A stretch of 64,000 bases of DNA from Deltaproteobacteria bacterium (GTDB lineage: Bacteria > Myxococcota_A > Polyangia > HGW-17). The notes under the pieces are model-generated. The model saw only the letters and a list, made by a program, of their open reading frames with translations. It was not told where the DNA came from and ran no database searches. Every line of letters begins with the position of its first letter. The stretch's first letter is position 1. Shown piece by piece: positions 8,231 through 17,253 of this stretch. Location of the stretch: the NCBI GenBank assembly GCA_016937155.1, contig JAFGWM010000079.1:1-64000 (forward strand). The letters run 5' to 3'. Both the position numbers and the translations under genes were made by a program.

Positions 8231-9763
8231 ATGAAAACTGAAAATCAACCACCCCTTGTAAGTGATACTCCACCGGAAATCTCTCATCATAAGGAAATAG
8301 TTTTTAGAAATGCCTCCATTGTAAATCCTGATGGCACCATCAGTAAGGATATGGATATTTTCTGCAAAGAGGGAAAAATATTTAAAATAGGAAAAAACCT
8401 TAAAGGAATATCTGCTTTTTCAAAAAACGTATCTGGAAAGTGGGTAATTCCATCCATTTTTAACACACACTGCCATATGCAGTTGAACATGCCCTCAATG
8501 CTTATGAACATTTCAGATTTAAAACATATGAAGACGTCAGCATCAAAACAGCAGATGCAACAACTTGCGGATATGTTTTCTCTGGGAATTTTCAATGTCA
8601 GGGACGCAGTCACCAATGATATTAGTGATAATGAGTATCTTCTGTCACGAGCAGCATTATTACCATTTGGAAATATTTTCATTCATCGCTCAGTGGCTGT
8701 TTCTATGCTGGGAAGCTGCTGGACTCCTAAAATTTCTTTTCGGGATAAATTAATTAAAAAATTCGCCGGGATAAAAACACTGGCTTATGATAATTCCCTG
8801 AGTGGAGCGGTAGTATTTTCTCCTGATTCCACACCCTCACAGGTCAGAGATGCGGTAAATATTGCAATCGATGAGAGAGGAGCTGAATATATAAAAATAT
8901 ATGAACAGAGGCATAAACTCGTTGATTTCAAACCTGGAATTCCTCTGATGACCTTAAGTCAGTTAGAAACAATAACAGATCAGGCCAGAAAAAGAGGAAT
9001 CAGAACAATGATGCATCACTTCAGTCTTGAATCCTTTCAACGAGGAATTCTTGCGGGTGTTGATACTTTCAGCCACATTGTTATTGATGAATTGATTCCA
9101 GATAAGGATCTGCTGAACTTCTCCAGACTCAATTGTACAATAGAACCTACTTTATCCCTTGCGTTTTCTCTGTCGCATTGGCGTCCCAATGGAAAAATAA
9201 ATACAAACAGGAATCTGGCCCGGTTGGATAAATTCAGGAATAAGGAATTTGATAAAATGACTGATTCCTTCTGGGTTGAAGATCTCAGAGAAGCCGTGAA
9301 AAGAGGATTTGATCGAATTAAACGAAACCAGTTTACGCTGTTTGGCTTAAAAAACATGACAGCACCCTTTGAATTTCATGAAACAATACTTACAACAGGT
9401 GTAGAAAATCTCAATAATCTCATTTCAGCAGGTGCCACTATAAGCACTGGTAATGATGGTGGAATTCCGCCACTTCCCCCTAGCGCTCTTTGGTATGAAA
9501 TGGCCCTGCTTGAACTTTTCACAGACATCCCACAGGATCAAAAAGGAATTTTTATTCTTAATGCCTCAACACTCAACGGTGCAAAAGCCCTAGGTCTTGA
9601 TGAAAGCATGGGAAGCATCTCTCAGGGTAAAAAAGCATCCATGATTTTTCTGAATAAAAATCCTCTCAAATACCCGGAAATTATCGGCAGACTCCCGGAA
9701 CTGATTTTCAACTATGATATTATGGGAGTTAATCCTATAACTGTTCCTGAAAACCTGACCTGA
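8231..9763 (+). CDS. Amidohydrolase superfamily metal-dependent hydrolase
   Basis: A 511-residue protein of the imidazolonepropionase/prolidase-like branch of the amidohydrolases. The metal-site pattern is complete: N-terminal NTHCHM (HxH), a lysine in YIKIYEQ that could be the carboxylated bridge, MMHHFS, FSH, and the late aspartate in TGNDGG. The small composite domain is formed from residues before the HxH and after about residue 450. No signal peptide is visible, so it is likely cytoplasmic. The substrate cannot be predicted from sequence. ATG 8231 is used here; a TTG at 8207 overlapping the stop of the previous gene would add eight residues. Confidence 0.85.
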   Translation: MKTENQPPLVSDTPPEISHHKEIVFRNASIVNPDGTISKDMDIFCKEGKIFKIGKNLKGISAFSKNVSGKWVIPSIFNTHCHMQLNMPSMLMNISDLKHMKTSASKQQMQQLADMFSLGIFNVRDAVTNDISDNEYLLSRAALLPFGNIFIHRSVAVSMLGSCWTPKISFRDKLIKKFAGIKTLAYDNSLSGAVVFSPDSTPSQVRDAVNIAIDERGAEYIKIYEQRHKLVDFKPGIPLMTLSQLETITDQARKRGIRTMMHHFSLESFQRGILAGVDTFSHIVIDELIPDKDLLNFSRLNCTIEPTLSLAFSLSHWRPNGKINTNRNLARLDKFRNKEFDKMTDSFWVEDLREAVKRGFDRIKRNQFTLFGLKNMTAPFEFHETILTTGVENLNNLISAGATISTGNDGGIPPLPPSALWYEMALLELFTDIPQDQKGIFILNASTLNGAKALGLDESMGSISQGKKASMIFLNKNPLKYPEIIGRLPELIFNYDIMGVNPITVPENLT

Positions 9764-9769
9764 ATCTAT

Positions 9770-10903
9770 TCAAATAAACTTCGGAATAATTTTTGTTTTT
9801 TCGGAAATTCTACTGTATCCAGTGACCAAAACTATGTCACCTTCCTCTAAACTACCCTCCACAAGATAATTATTTTCATGCAGCAGTATAATTCGGATTT
9901 CTTTCTTTTCTACCGATTTTTTATTATCGAGAACCCTTAAAAAATGCTTATTTCCAGACCGTGTGACGCTATCCACCGGCACAAAAAATCCTTTCAGGGG
10001 GTTTCTTGAAAAAGTTACTGAAGCTGTCATACCTTCAATGATTTCCCATTTTCCGCTGTTGCTGGATGTTTTCGAATTCATTTCAAAACCTGAATTTTTA
10101 ACCTCAATAATAACCGGAAAAGTACCTGTCAGTTGCTCTGCAGACGGACTGATAAATTTAACTACTCCAATAAATTTTTTTCTTTTCGTCGCATTTATCG
10201 TAACTTTAACCTTACTTCCTATGGATACCGCCTGCAGATCACTCTCAATTACTCCCACCTTTATTCTAATCGTACTCAAATCCACGAGTCTTCCAAGGGG
10301 TGTTCCCATTCCCACAAAATTACCATTACTCTGAGCGACAGCTGTAACATGACCACTAAAAGGCGCTTTCAGAACCGTTCCTGAGAGATTTTCACCTATC
10401 TGACCCAGGTTAGCTTTAGCCATATCCAGTTGTGATTTTTGAGTTTTCAATTGTAACTCCTGAAGTTCAAATTCTCTTGAAGTAATTACTCCCTGTTTAC
10501 TCAATAATTTCATTTTGCTGTAATCTCTTGTTACCTGCTCCAGTGAAGTTTTGATTTCATTCACTCTGGAAGATGCCTGCTTCCTCTGTGACCATAAGCC
10601 CAAAGTTCTGACTCTTGCTATCACCTGATTTTTCTTAACAAAATCTCCAGGCTCAATATCAAAATTTTTAAGTTTTCCTGCCATTTCCATACTTAAAACC
10701 ACTTCCATATTTGGGCCGGTTTTCCCAATGGTTGAAAACTCAGGAACAAACACAGTTTTCTGAATTTTTTTCACCAGAATATGCTGGGGGGGTTGTTTTT
10801 TTTTTCTGGATTCAGCATTTGCTCCTGAAGAACATCCGGATAATTGAACTACAAAAATGGATGAAGATATTATTAAAAGCGGAATAAAAAATGTTTTCTT
10901 CAT
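9770..10903 (-). CDS. RND-type efflux periplasmic adaptor lipoprotein (HlyD/AcrA family)
   Basis: A 377-residue membrane-fusion protein that links an inner-membrane pump to an outer-membrane channel. It has a lipobox (LSGC), split lipoyl halves (near VVLSMEMAGKLKNFDIEPGDFVKKNQ and GTVLKAPFSGHVTAV), an intervening alpha-helical hairpin (about residues 100-165) and a beta-barrel and C-terminal domain ending EEGDIVLVTGYSRI. I choose ATG 10903, with AAAGGAAC upstream, over a start nine codons earlier. No pump or TolC-like gene is adjacent: it converges on the amidohydrolase with a 6-base gap and diverges from a kinase-like gene, so its partner must be elsewhere. Confidence 0.88.
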   Translation of the reverse strand: MKKTFFIPLLIISSSIFVVQLSGCSSGANAESRKKKQPPQHILVKKIQKTVFVPEFSTIGKTGPNMEVVLSMEMAGKLKNFDIEPGDFVKKNQVIARVRTLGLWSQRKQASSRVNEIKTSLEQVTRDYSKMKLLSKQGVITSREFELQELQLKTQKSQLDMAKANLGQIGENLSGTVLKAPFSGHVTAVAQSNGNFVGMGTPLGRLVDLSTIRIKVGVIESDLQAVSIGSKVKVTINATKRKKFIGVVKFISPSAEQLTGTFPVIIEVKNSGFEMNSKTSSNSGKWEIIEGMTASVTFSRNPLKGFFVPVDSVTRSGNKHFLRVLDNKKSVEKKEIRIILLHENNYLVEGSLEEGDIVLVTGYSRISEKTKIIPKFI

Positions 10904-11096
10904 GTCAAGTTCCTTTCTGAAAATATTCACAAAGATCTAATTACCCCTTTATCTTTTGTATTTCATTTTCAGTTCGGTCATTGTCATAAAAAACAGGACG
11001 GAAACAATACATTCCGGTAAAACCCGTGTTTTCATCGGTAAACCACAACAGATCATCATGTATTCATGCTTCCGGAATCTAACATGATTTATATGG

Positions 11097-11108
11097 AACC
11101 ATATGGTT
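11097..11108. promoter_or_regulatory. Perfect 12-bp palindrome between divergent genes
   Basis: AACCATATGGTT is perfectly self-complementary. It lies 55 bases before the pseudokinase start in the 260-base gap between the divergent adaptor and pseudokinase genes. Position suits an operator, but a 12-base AT-rich palindrome can arise by chance. I see no convincing -35/-10 pair next to it. Confidence 0.2.
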
Positions 11109-11163
11109 TAATATAGATTATTTTCAATTTGATGATAGACTCAGCGCCGGAGAATTTCTGTAT

Positions 11164-12837
11164 ATGACACTTGTGAAACCTATTAAAATTGATAATTACC
11201 TCGTTGTAGAGGGTTTCCAAATTGGTCATTCCACAGAAATTTTCAGATGTATTGATACAAAATCCGATTTTTTCGATGATTTTCAGGTTCTTCACAAGAT
11301 TCACTCAAATGTCAGGGATGTTAAAAAAGCATCCCATCGAATGTTTCGGGAAATTAAAACTCTTCAATCATTGTCTCACAGGGGCATTCCCAGACTTATT
11401 CACTCTGGAAAAATAAAGAATTCAAATTATTTTACCAGAGAGTACACTTGGGGAAAGAGTCTTCTTCAACTTTTCCGCCAGCTTCGTGATCATCGTAAAC
11501 TAATGGCACCTCATCAGGCAGTAATTATTGCCAATGGGATAGCCAGAATCCTCGAGTATGCTCATCGTGTTCATCTGGACTGGGATGAAAATAATCTGGT
11601 GGTTCATCGAAATCTGAACCCCAGAAACATAATTATATCCTACGAGGGGGAAGTTAGAATAAATGGTTTTGGGATGGCACCTCTGAACATCAGTTCAACC
11701 CATCTGGACAAGTATGATTTCAGAACTATCGGGTATCTTGCCCCGGAGCAGACCAGAGATTTTTTTTCAGATAAACGTTCAGATATATTCAGTGTTGGCG
11801 CCATATTGTACGAAATGCTTACCGGAATGCCGGCATTTCTGGACAAAAACGCAAGAAATGTAATTTCCCGTTTGAGATCTGGAAGTTATGTAAGCCCAGA
11901 TAAGATTGTTCCCGATATTGATCCAACTTTATGCGCAATAATTAATAAATGCTTGTCAAAAAACCCTGATGATCGTTATGAAACCGCTTCGGAGCTTTCC
12001 AGAGAATTTGAAGCATACATGATTAGAACCCGTCCTGGATATGGCAAGGGCAATGTATCAAGACTAATAAAAGGCCTGTTTATTAACGATGTAAAAAATG
12101 AAATTAAGGTTTTTTATGAACAGTTTTACGAATGGAAAGGGGAAGGCGCTCAGTTACTGAAAGCTATCCCTGTTCTTTTATATCAGCGTTTTAACAGCAT
12201 GCCCAGAGAAGTTACTGCTCCTCCAACCCTTGAGGAGGAGGAAAAAACTCGAGAAATGATTGCGCATGTTGATGATGATATAGAGGATAATGAGGAAACA
12301 AGACTTTTAGGGGAAGATCCTGACTATTACAGAGATGAAGTTAATCCGAGCTTTGAAAAAGCCACAAAAATTGGGATCATTCGTAAAAATCAAAACGCCC
12401 TAGATACTGCAGTGGATGATGATGGAAAAACCCTTCCTGTTTTAGCTGAAGAAACCAAAATGCTTGACGATATGGAGGATATTTTTGCTGATGAACCTTC
12501 TACTGTGAGTGAAGATTTTGATGAATTTGGAGATGAAGAAACTGTACTTGATGATGAATCTCACGGGCGTTACAAACGAAGACCAACACTGTATTTTAAA
12601 GCTGATGATCAACTTCAGAAAACACATCAGGAAATTATTGCAAGTCGGAATACATTCAATAAGCCTCCAGCCAGACCCTCATCACCACCTCCCTCTCTTA
12701 GGCAAAATCGGCAACCGGTAAGGGTGAAAAACTCTCGTATAAACACAAAAGTTGTAGCCACTGCAATTATTGCATCAGTACTTGGATTGGGACTCTTTTT
12801 CCTGACAATATGGATCCTTACTAATTTTGTTGGATAA
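11164..12837 (+). CDS. Membrane-anchored protein kinase-like protein, predicted catalytically dead
   Basis: A 557-residue protein with a bacterial Ser/Thr kinase fold (about residues 10-290), a long acidic linker and one C-terminal transmembrane helix (about 532-555). The fold is recognisable (EQTR after LAP, SDIFSVGAILYEMLTG, DDRYETASEL), but the catalytic residues are gone. The ATP-binding lysine position is Gln 41, HRD is HRN (Asn 150), the following lysine is Asn 152, and DFG is GFG (168-170). The glycine loop is also decayed. The alphaC glutamate (63) and APE motif remain. The linker repeats Glu-Thr-basic-Leu/Met motifs near 380, 430 and 460. GGAG precedes the ATG. It is probably a scaffold or allosteric partner. 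Confidence 0.85.
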   Translation: MTLVKPIKIDNYLVVEGFQIGHSTEIFRCIDTKSDFFDDFQVLHKIHSNVRDVKKASHRMFREIKTLQSLSHRGIPRLIHSGKIKNSNYFTREYTWGKSLLQLFRQLRDHRKLMAPHQAVIIANGIARILEYAHRVHLDWDENNLVVHRNLNPRNIIISYEGEVRINGFGMAPLNISSTHLDKYDFRTIGYLAPEQTRDFFSDKRSDIFSVGAILYEMLTGMPAFLDKNARNVISRLRSGSYVSPDKIVPDIDPTLCAIINKCLSKNPDDRYETASELSREFEAYMIRTRPGYGKGNVSRLIKGLFINDVKNEIKVFYEQFYEWKGEGAQLLKAIPVLLYQRFNSMPREVTAPPTLEEEEKTREMIAHVDDDIEDNEETRLLGEDPDYYRDEVNPSFEKATKIGIIRKNQNALDTAVDDDGKTLPVLAEETKMLDDMEDIFADEPSTVSEDFDEFGDEETVLDDESHGRYKRRPTLYFKADDQLQKTHQEIIASRNTFNKPPARPSSPPPSLRQNRQPVRVKNSRINTKVVATAIIASVLGLGLFFLTIWILTNFVG

Positions 12838-12853
12838 AATCCTTCATCTGAAT

Positions 12854-13591
12854 TCAAAGTAACCTGATAAGTTTACTGTATCCAGTCTTTGATACTGAGA
12901 GTTCTGTTCCATCCTTTAGAACAGCAATTTTTGAATCTCTTGTCATGGGTTCAATCCTAACCAGGTAATTGATATTAAGTATGAACGATCTATGTATTCT
13001 TACAAAATCTCTTGCGGGCAGAACATCCGCCAGATTGCTTACAGTATCATTTTTAAGATAACTTCCATTTCTGGTGACAATGAGCACATAATCGTCCTGG
13101 GCTTCAATATGTGAAATCTCATCAACGGGCACAATATTAACAGTTGCACCATCTCTGATTACAATTCTATCAAGTTTTTCCGTATAACGACTTTCAAGAA
13201 CATTTCTATAATCGGGATGTTTGCCGCCAGAAATATCAGAGGCTATTTTAGTGACACATTCTCTGAGTCGCTCTTCTTCAACAGGCTTCAGAATATAATC
13301 AACGGCATGAACCTCAAACGCCCTCAAAGCAAATTCGTCATACGCCGTAACAAATACGATAACCGGGGTATTGTCTCCCAATAGACTTACCACATCAAAT
13401 CCGTCCAGTTTTGGCATCTGGATATCAAGAAAAACAATATCCACTGGAGAACTCTGAACCATTCTGACAGCATCGAATCCATTACTACCCATCCCAACAA
13501 TTTCGATCTCTTCAAAATTTTCAAGTAGTTCCTTTAAAGACTCTCTGGCCAGTTCCTCATCATCAATTATAAGTGTTTTTAGCTTTTTCAT
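12854..13591 (-). CDS. LytTR-family response regulator
   Basis: A 245-residue two-component regulator. The N-terminal receiver domain (about 1-120) has the acidic pair IDDEE, the phospho-acceptor aspartate in DIVFLDIQMPKLDGF and the switch lysine in YILKPVE. The C-terminal LytTR DNA-binding domain (about 145-245) has IEAQDDYVLI and FVRIHRSFILNINYL, the family signature. LytTR proteins bind direct repeats upstream of target genes and often control extracellular or envelope functions. It overlaps the upstream sensor kinase by four bases (ATGA), so the pair is translationally coupled. It ends convergently 16 bases from the pseudokinase. Confidence 0.93.
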   Translation of the reverse strand: MKKLKTLIIDDEELARESLKELLENFEEIEIVGMGSNGFDAVRMVQSSPVDIVFLDIQMPKLDGFDVVSLLGDNTPVIVFVTAYDEFALRAFEVHAVDYILKPVEEERLRECVTKIASDISGGKHPDYRNVLESRYTEKLDRIVIRDGATVNIVPVDEISHIEAQDDYVLIVTRNGSYLKNDTVSNLADVLPARDFVRIHRSFILNINYLVRIEPMTRDSKIAVLKDGTELSVSKTGYSKLIRLL

Positions 13592-14667
13592 TTTCCATTA
13601 TCTCCAGAAATTTTCAGTGGGATTTTCAGAACTACAAGGAATTGAGTTCCAGTATTTTCAACTGTCATCTCCGCCTCAATTCCATAGATGGCATTTAACT
13701 GACCTTTTACTGCATTCAATCCTATACCTTCACCATTGAGACGGGCACTGTCTCTTTCAAATGGATTTTTTACTGATATTTCCAGATAATCCGCAAAATC
13801 CAATACTGAAATTTCAACTTTTCCACCATCAACAATTTGTTGAATACCGTGTTTTACCGCGTTTTCAACAAGAGGGAGAAGGATCAGAGTTGGTATCATA
13901 AGGTTTTCAGTACTACTCTCAATAAAGAACTCCCATTCCAGCCTTTTTCCAAATCGAATTTTTTCAATATTCAGATAATCTTCTATGTGGGATATTTCCT
14001 CTCTGACACTTATCAACTCACTGCTAGCGTGTTTCAAAGAGTATCTCAAAAAGGTACTTAACTTTTGTGTTAGTTTGCGCGCAGACTCAGGATCCTTCTT
14101 AATCAATGTAGATAAGGCATTTAGGGAGTTAAATAAAAAGTGAGGATGTATTGTGGTTTTTATTCCTTTAAGTTCAGCCTTTGAAAGTTCCAGACTCTTT
14201 TCCACTGCATGGTTTTCAGCTTTAACTGCATTCTCAAAATATATCACTGTGTAGTGAAACAGCACTGCTACAAAAGCATAAAGTGTCCCAACTGCACCGG
14301 TAACCAGACGAAATCTGATTATGGAATTTTTATAAATATCCTCTTCAAAAACAAAATCCAGAATTCTCGACCATCCCTGTAGTGAAAATATCCATACAGA
14401 TTGAATTATAATCAGACTGATCATAAAAATCACAATCATTCTGGTAATTGAAGTTTTTCCAAGGGGATAAGCTTTGCAAACATGCCTCAAACTTAACAAT
14501 TGAAGCAGTTCAATAACCATAGGAATACTCATCACCAGAAGGGTTCTGGCAAGTATCATTCCTGATGAAACATGAAGCAATATGGAAATCTGCAGTGTAA
14601 GGGGGAGCCATATCAGGCTGAAAATGAGAAAGCTTTTCCTGGAGTAGGGAAGTGCAATATTATTCAT
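13588..14667 (-). CDS. LytS/YpdA-type sensor histidine kinase
   Basis: A 359-residue kinase with four or so N-terminal transmembrane helices (to about residue 150) and no obvious extracellular domain. The dimerisation region carries the His_kinase family motif HPHFLFNSLNALSTL (phospho-acceptor His in the HPHF segment), and the ATPase domain has PLVENAVKHGI and GEGIGLNAV. This class pairs with LytTR regulators, and the partner gene overlaps it by four bases. The stop of the upstream LiaF-like gene overlaps its start codon. Lack of an external sensing domain suggests it reads a membrane signal or is controlled by the LiaF-like protein. Confidence 0.92.
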   Translation of the reverse strand: MNNIALPYSRKSFLIFSLIWLPLTLQISILLHVSSGMILARTLLVMSIPMVIELLQLLSLRHVCKAYPLGKTSITRMIVIFMISLIIIQSVWIFSLQGWSRILDFVFEEDIYKNSIIRFRLVTGAVGTLYAFVAVLFHYTVIYFENAVKAENHAVEKSLELSKAELKGIKTTIHPHFLFNSLNALSTLIKKDPESARKLTQKLSTFLRYSLKHASSELISVREEISHIEDYLNIEKIRFGKRLEWEFFIESSTENLMIPTLILLPLVENAVKHGIQQIVDGGKVEISVLDFADYLEISVKNPFERDSARLNGEGIGLNAVKGQLNAIYGIEAEMTVENTGTQFLVVLKIPLKISGDNGK

Positions 14668-15362
14668 CAGTTTTTAACTTCAACTCCACCCATTATCACC
14701 ATACCGGTAATATTAAGTATTTTATTTTTTTCAGATTTTTTTGTTCCTGCAAATCTGGTTTTATTTTCCATTCCACCTAAAAGAGGAGATCCATCCATGT
14801 TTACATCCCATTCCTCTGGCACTCTCATACTTATTCCACCCCACATTGCAAAAACATCGATAGTTATTTCATTTCCCATCATTTCGGATTTCCTCAGATC
14901 CAGTTCCACTCCGCCCATGATAACACTGATTTTACCTCCGGAAAGTTCCTTTGAATTATTTTGAAATTCTCCACCACCCATCACAACATTAAAATCAACA
15001 GAGGCTTCACTGATATTTTTAGCACTTTTACCAAATACTGTATGAATGACTATTGCAATACCCCCAAAGATCAGAATAAAAGGCCAAAGCTGTCTGTATG
15101 TAATTACGATTATTCCAATATTTTTCAAAAGGAGAACTGTTCCGGTACCCGTAAAAAAAATAAAGTGAATTATTTTTTTAAAGTCAAATGGTCGTCCCAG
15201 ATTTCCGATTCCGGCAAGAATCAGCACCACCGGCCAGAATCTCCACAATTCGAAATTCCCTAACAGACCCATGTTTTTTAAAAGGAATAATACCCCAACA
15301 GTGATAAAAGCTACTCCTGCAAATACCCTTGCTCCCTGCGTGTGCTTTCTTCTACCATGCAT
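14667..15362 (-). CDS. LiaF/YvqF-like membrane protein (cell-wall stress)
   Basis: A 231-residue protein with paired hydrophobic helices in the first 110 residues (FAGVAFITVGVLFLLKNMG, FWPVVLILAGIG, LWPFILIFGGIA) and a C-terminal beta-helix-like domain with the recurring pattern IMGG-x-E/V. That combination is the DUF5668 plus cell-wall-active-antibiotic-response arrangement of LiaF. In Firmicutes LiaF inhibits its cognate sensor kinase. Here the stop codon overlaps the kinase start, giving a three-gene operon. The partner is LytS/LytTR type rather than the NarL type seen with classical LiaF, so the regulatory wiring is inferred. Confidence 0.85.
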   Translation of the reverse strand: MHGRRKHTQGARVFAGVAFITVGVLFLLKNMGLLGNFELWRFWPVVLILAGIGNLGRPFDFKKIIHFIFFTGTGTVLLLKNIGIIVITYRQLWPFILIFGGIAIVIHTVFGKSAKNISEASVDFNVVMGGGEFQNNSKELSGGKISVIMGGVELDLRKSEMMGNEITIDVFAMWGGISMRVPEEWDVNMDGSPLLGGMENKTRFAGTKKSEKNKILNITGMVIMGGVEVKN

Positions 15363-15488
15363 TGTTCACCTTCTTTCATCCGAAAAAATTCCTGTTGCCA
15401 GGATTCTATAGCCCATGAATATTTATTTGCGGAATCAATTTTCGGTGAATTACGGAAATATACCGGTAGAAAACTCATCAAATTTTAT

Positions 15489-16280
15489 TTATCGCAGATA
15501 GACCGTGCTGTATGAAATTTTTGAATTCGCAAGTTTGTATATTCTGTATGAGCTCTGCCTTCCCCAGTATGTTGCTATTGAAGGACCGGAATAGATGTTC
15601 ACACCATCCAGATTATGAATTTCACACCGATGGAGATGACCTGTAATGACAGCTATTACATTAGTATAGCCTCTTATTATCTTCCATATTTTCTGATTAC
15701 GATGCCAAACTTCATGAACGGAGTTTTTGTAAAAATCAGGAACCATTGGAGCATGATGAAATATAATCTTTTTTTTGGATGTACTCAGAAGAGAAATCAT
15801 TTCAACAAGAGAGTGAGATTCAATCTTCCTCAGAGGTCTTCGCAGCACTTCTGAAAACAGAAAAACAAATCTTGTTTCATTAATATCAGTATAAGTGTTA
15901 TGAGGACCGAAAAGATGCGTGAAATAACTGTTATCATCATCAAAGGAATCAGGGTTAATATCATGATTTCCAGGAAGAACAAAGAGGGGAAACTTTAATT
16001 TTTTTAATGCATTCCCCTGCTCCCTTATTTTTTTCTGCTGAATATTGTCGGAAAATATATCTCCTGTAACAGCAACAAATTCAATTTTAAAAGGCAAGTG
16101 GTTAATGGAATCTATTGCCTTGATCAGATTGATGTAATGTTCCTTTTTTCCAAGATGGATATCCGATAACTGCACAAAATATATCGTTTCATTTGATTCA
16201 GAAGAAGGTTCATTACATGAAAAAATAAATAACAATAATACAATTGAGATACGTTTTGGAAGTTTTTTAATGAATTTCAT
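15489..16280 (-). CDS. Calcineurin-like metallophosphoesterase lipoprotein
   Basis: A 263-residue phosphoesterase with all dimetal-site motifs in order: QLSDIHLG, VTGDIFS, LPGNHD, HHAPM and TGHLHRCE. The N-terminus is a short hydrophobic segment ending in FIFSC, a plausible lipobox with Cys 22, so it is probably attached to the membrane on the outer side of the inner membrane or in the periplasm. The substrate could be a nucleotide, a phospholipid or a phosphoprotein. It lies upstream of the LiaF-like operon on the same strand with a 126-base gap, and diverges from a Ser/Thr kinase gene 135 bases away. Confidence 0.85.
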   Translation of the reverse strand: MKFIKKLPKRISIVLLLFIFSCNEPSSESNETIYFVQLSDIHLGKKEHYINLIKAIDSINHLPFKIEFVAVTGDIFSDNIQQKKIREQGNALKKLKFPLFVLPGNHDINPDSFDDDNSYFTHLFGPHNTYTDINETRFVFLFSEVLRRPLRKIESHSLVEMISLLSTSKKKIIFHHAPMVPDFYKNSVHEVWHRNQKIWKIIRGYTNVIAVITGHLHRCEIHNLDGVNIYSGPSIATYWGRQSSYRIYKLANSKISYSTVYLR

Positions 16281-16415
16281 TTACTCACCAGGAAAAATAA
16301 ATCTGGAATTACCCACTGGTTTGTTTTTTTAATAACTGGAGTTGCCAAAAACCAAAGGGAAATAAACTTACACAACAGTGCTTTCTATGATATTTTCTCA
16401 GGAAAAGGAATTAAA

Positions 16416-17252
16416 ATGAATAACTATTCCCCACCGTTAACCATAAGTCATTTTGACAATGTATATAATATGGGTCCGGAAATTGGCAGGGGTGGATATG
16501 GTATTGTCTATGAATGCACCGATGCATGGCAAAATGATCTCGTTGCAAAACAGATTATTCCACTTTCAGGAGATACTCAGGAAACAGTTTATGCCAGATG
16601 GATGGATGAAAGTAAAAAACTGATTCTGATGAGACACCCCAATATAACCTTTCTCCACGATGCCTTTTTTTGTGATGGCCATTTCTATCTGATAATAGAA
16701 AAATGTGATTTAACCCTCTGGCAGATACTCAACAATCCCAAAATATCAACTCCCCAGCTTCTTTACCCTGTGGCAAGATGTATTCTTCAGGCTGCGGATT
16801 TCATGCATAAAAACGGTTATGTTCACAAGGATCTGCATCCTGGAAATGTATTCGCAACTTTTATCAAGGACGAACTTCACCCTGGAAATAAGAATGCTGT
16901 TACCTTCAAGGTTGGTGATCTGGGGATTTCCCGATTAATGAATGAGGTTAATGCCTTCAATACACTTTTAGCTCCATGGATGCTGCCACCTGAATATATA
17001 TCCCCTGAAAAATTCGGTAAAATTGGATCCGGTACTGATATCTACCACACAGGTCTTATTCTACTTGGTCTTTTAGCCTCAAGTCCACTGATGTTCACAA
17101 ATGACCAGATTTTGTCAGGATATCCCATGAATTTTTCAGCTAACAACTTTGGATTAGAAGGACAGGTCATCGCGAGAGCACTGGAACCGGAAATGTCAAA
17201 AAGATATCCCAGCGCACTTGAATTCTGGAAAGAACTGAAATCACTTATTTGA
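16416..17252 (+). CDS. Serine/threonine protein kinase, probably active
   Basis: A 278-residue soluble kinase consisting of little more than the catalytic domain. The glycine loop GRGGYGIVYE, the ATP lysine in VAKQI (Lys 45), an alphaC glutamate (65), the HRD equivalent HKD (Asp 139) with HPGN following, and DLG in place of DFG (168-170) keep every essential acidic residue and the lysine. The usual lysine two residues after the catalytic aspartate is His 141, a deviation also seen in some active bacterial kinases. TDIYHTGLILLGLL is helix F. It has no transmembrane or sensor domain. AGGAAAAGGAA precedes the ATG. It could act on or with the pseudokinase 3.6 kb upstream. Confidence 0.87.
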   Translation: MNNYSPPLTISHFDNVYNMGPEIGRGGYGIVYECTDAWQNDLVAKQIIPLSGDTQETVYARWMDESKKLILMRHPNITFLHDAFFCDGHFYLIIEKCDLTLWQILNNPKISTPQLLYPVARCILQAADFMHKNGYVHKDLHPGNVFATFIKDELHPGNKNAVTFKVGDLGISRLMNEVNAFNTLLAPWMLPPEYISPEKFGKIGSGTDIYHTGLILLGLLASSPLMFTNDQILSGYPMNFSANNFGLEGQVIARALEPEMSKRYPSALEFWKELKSLI

Positions 17253-17253
17253 A

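Noticed and set aside
10408-10421. CCCAGGTTAG-like match to the repeat core
   Set aside because: It lies inside the adaptor coding sequence in a conserved helical region, is single copy and lacks the T6/G4 flank.
16416-17252. Second kinase as another pseudokinase because DFG is DLG and HRD is HKD
   Set aside because: The ATP lysine, catalytic aspartate and metal aspartate are all kept; these substitutions occur in active kinases.
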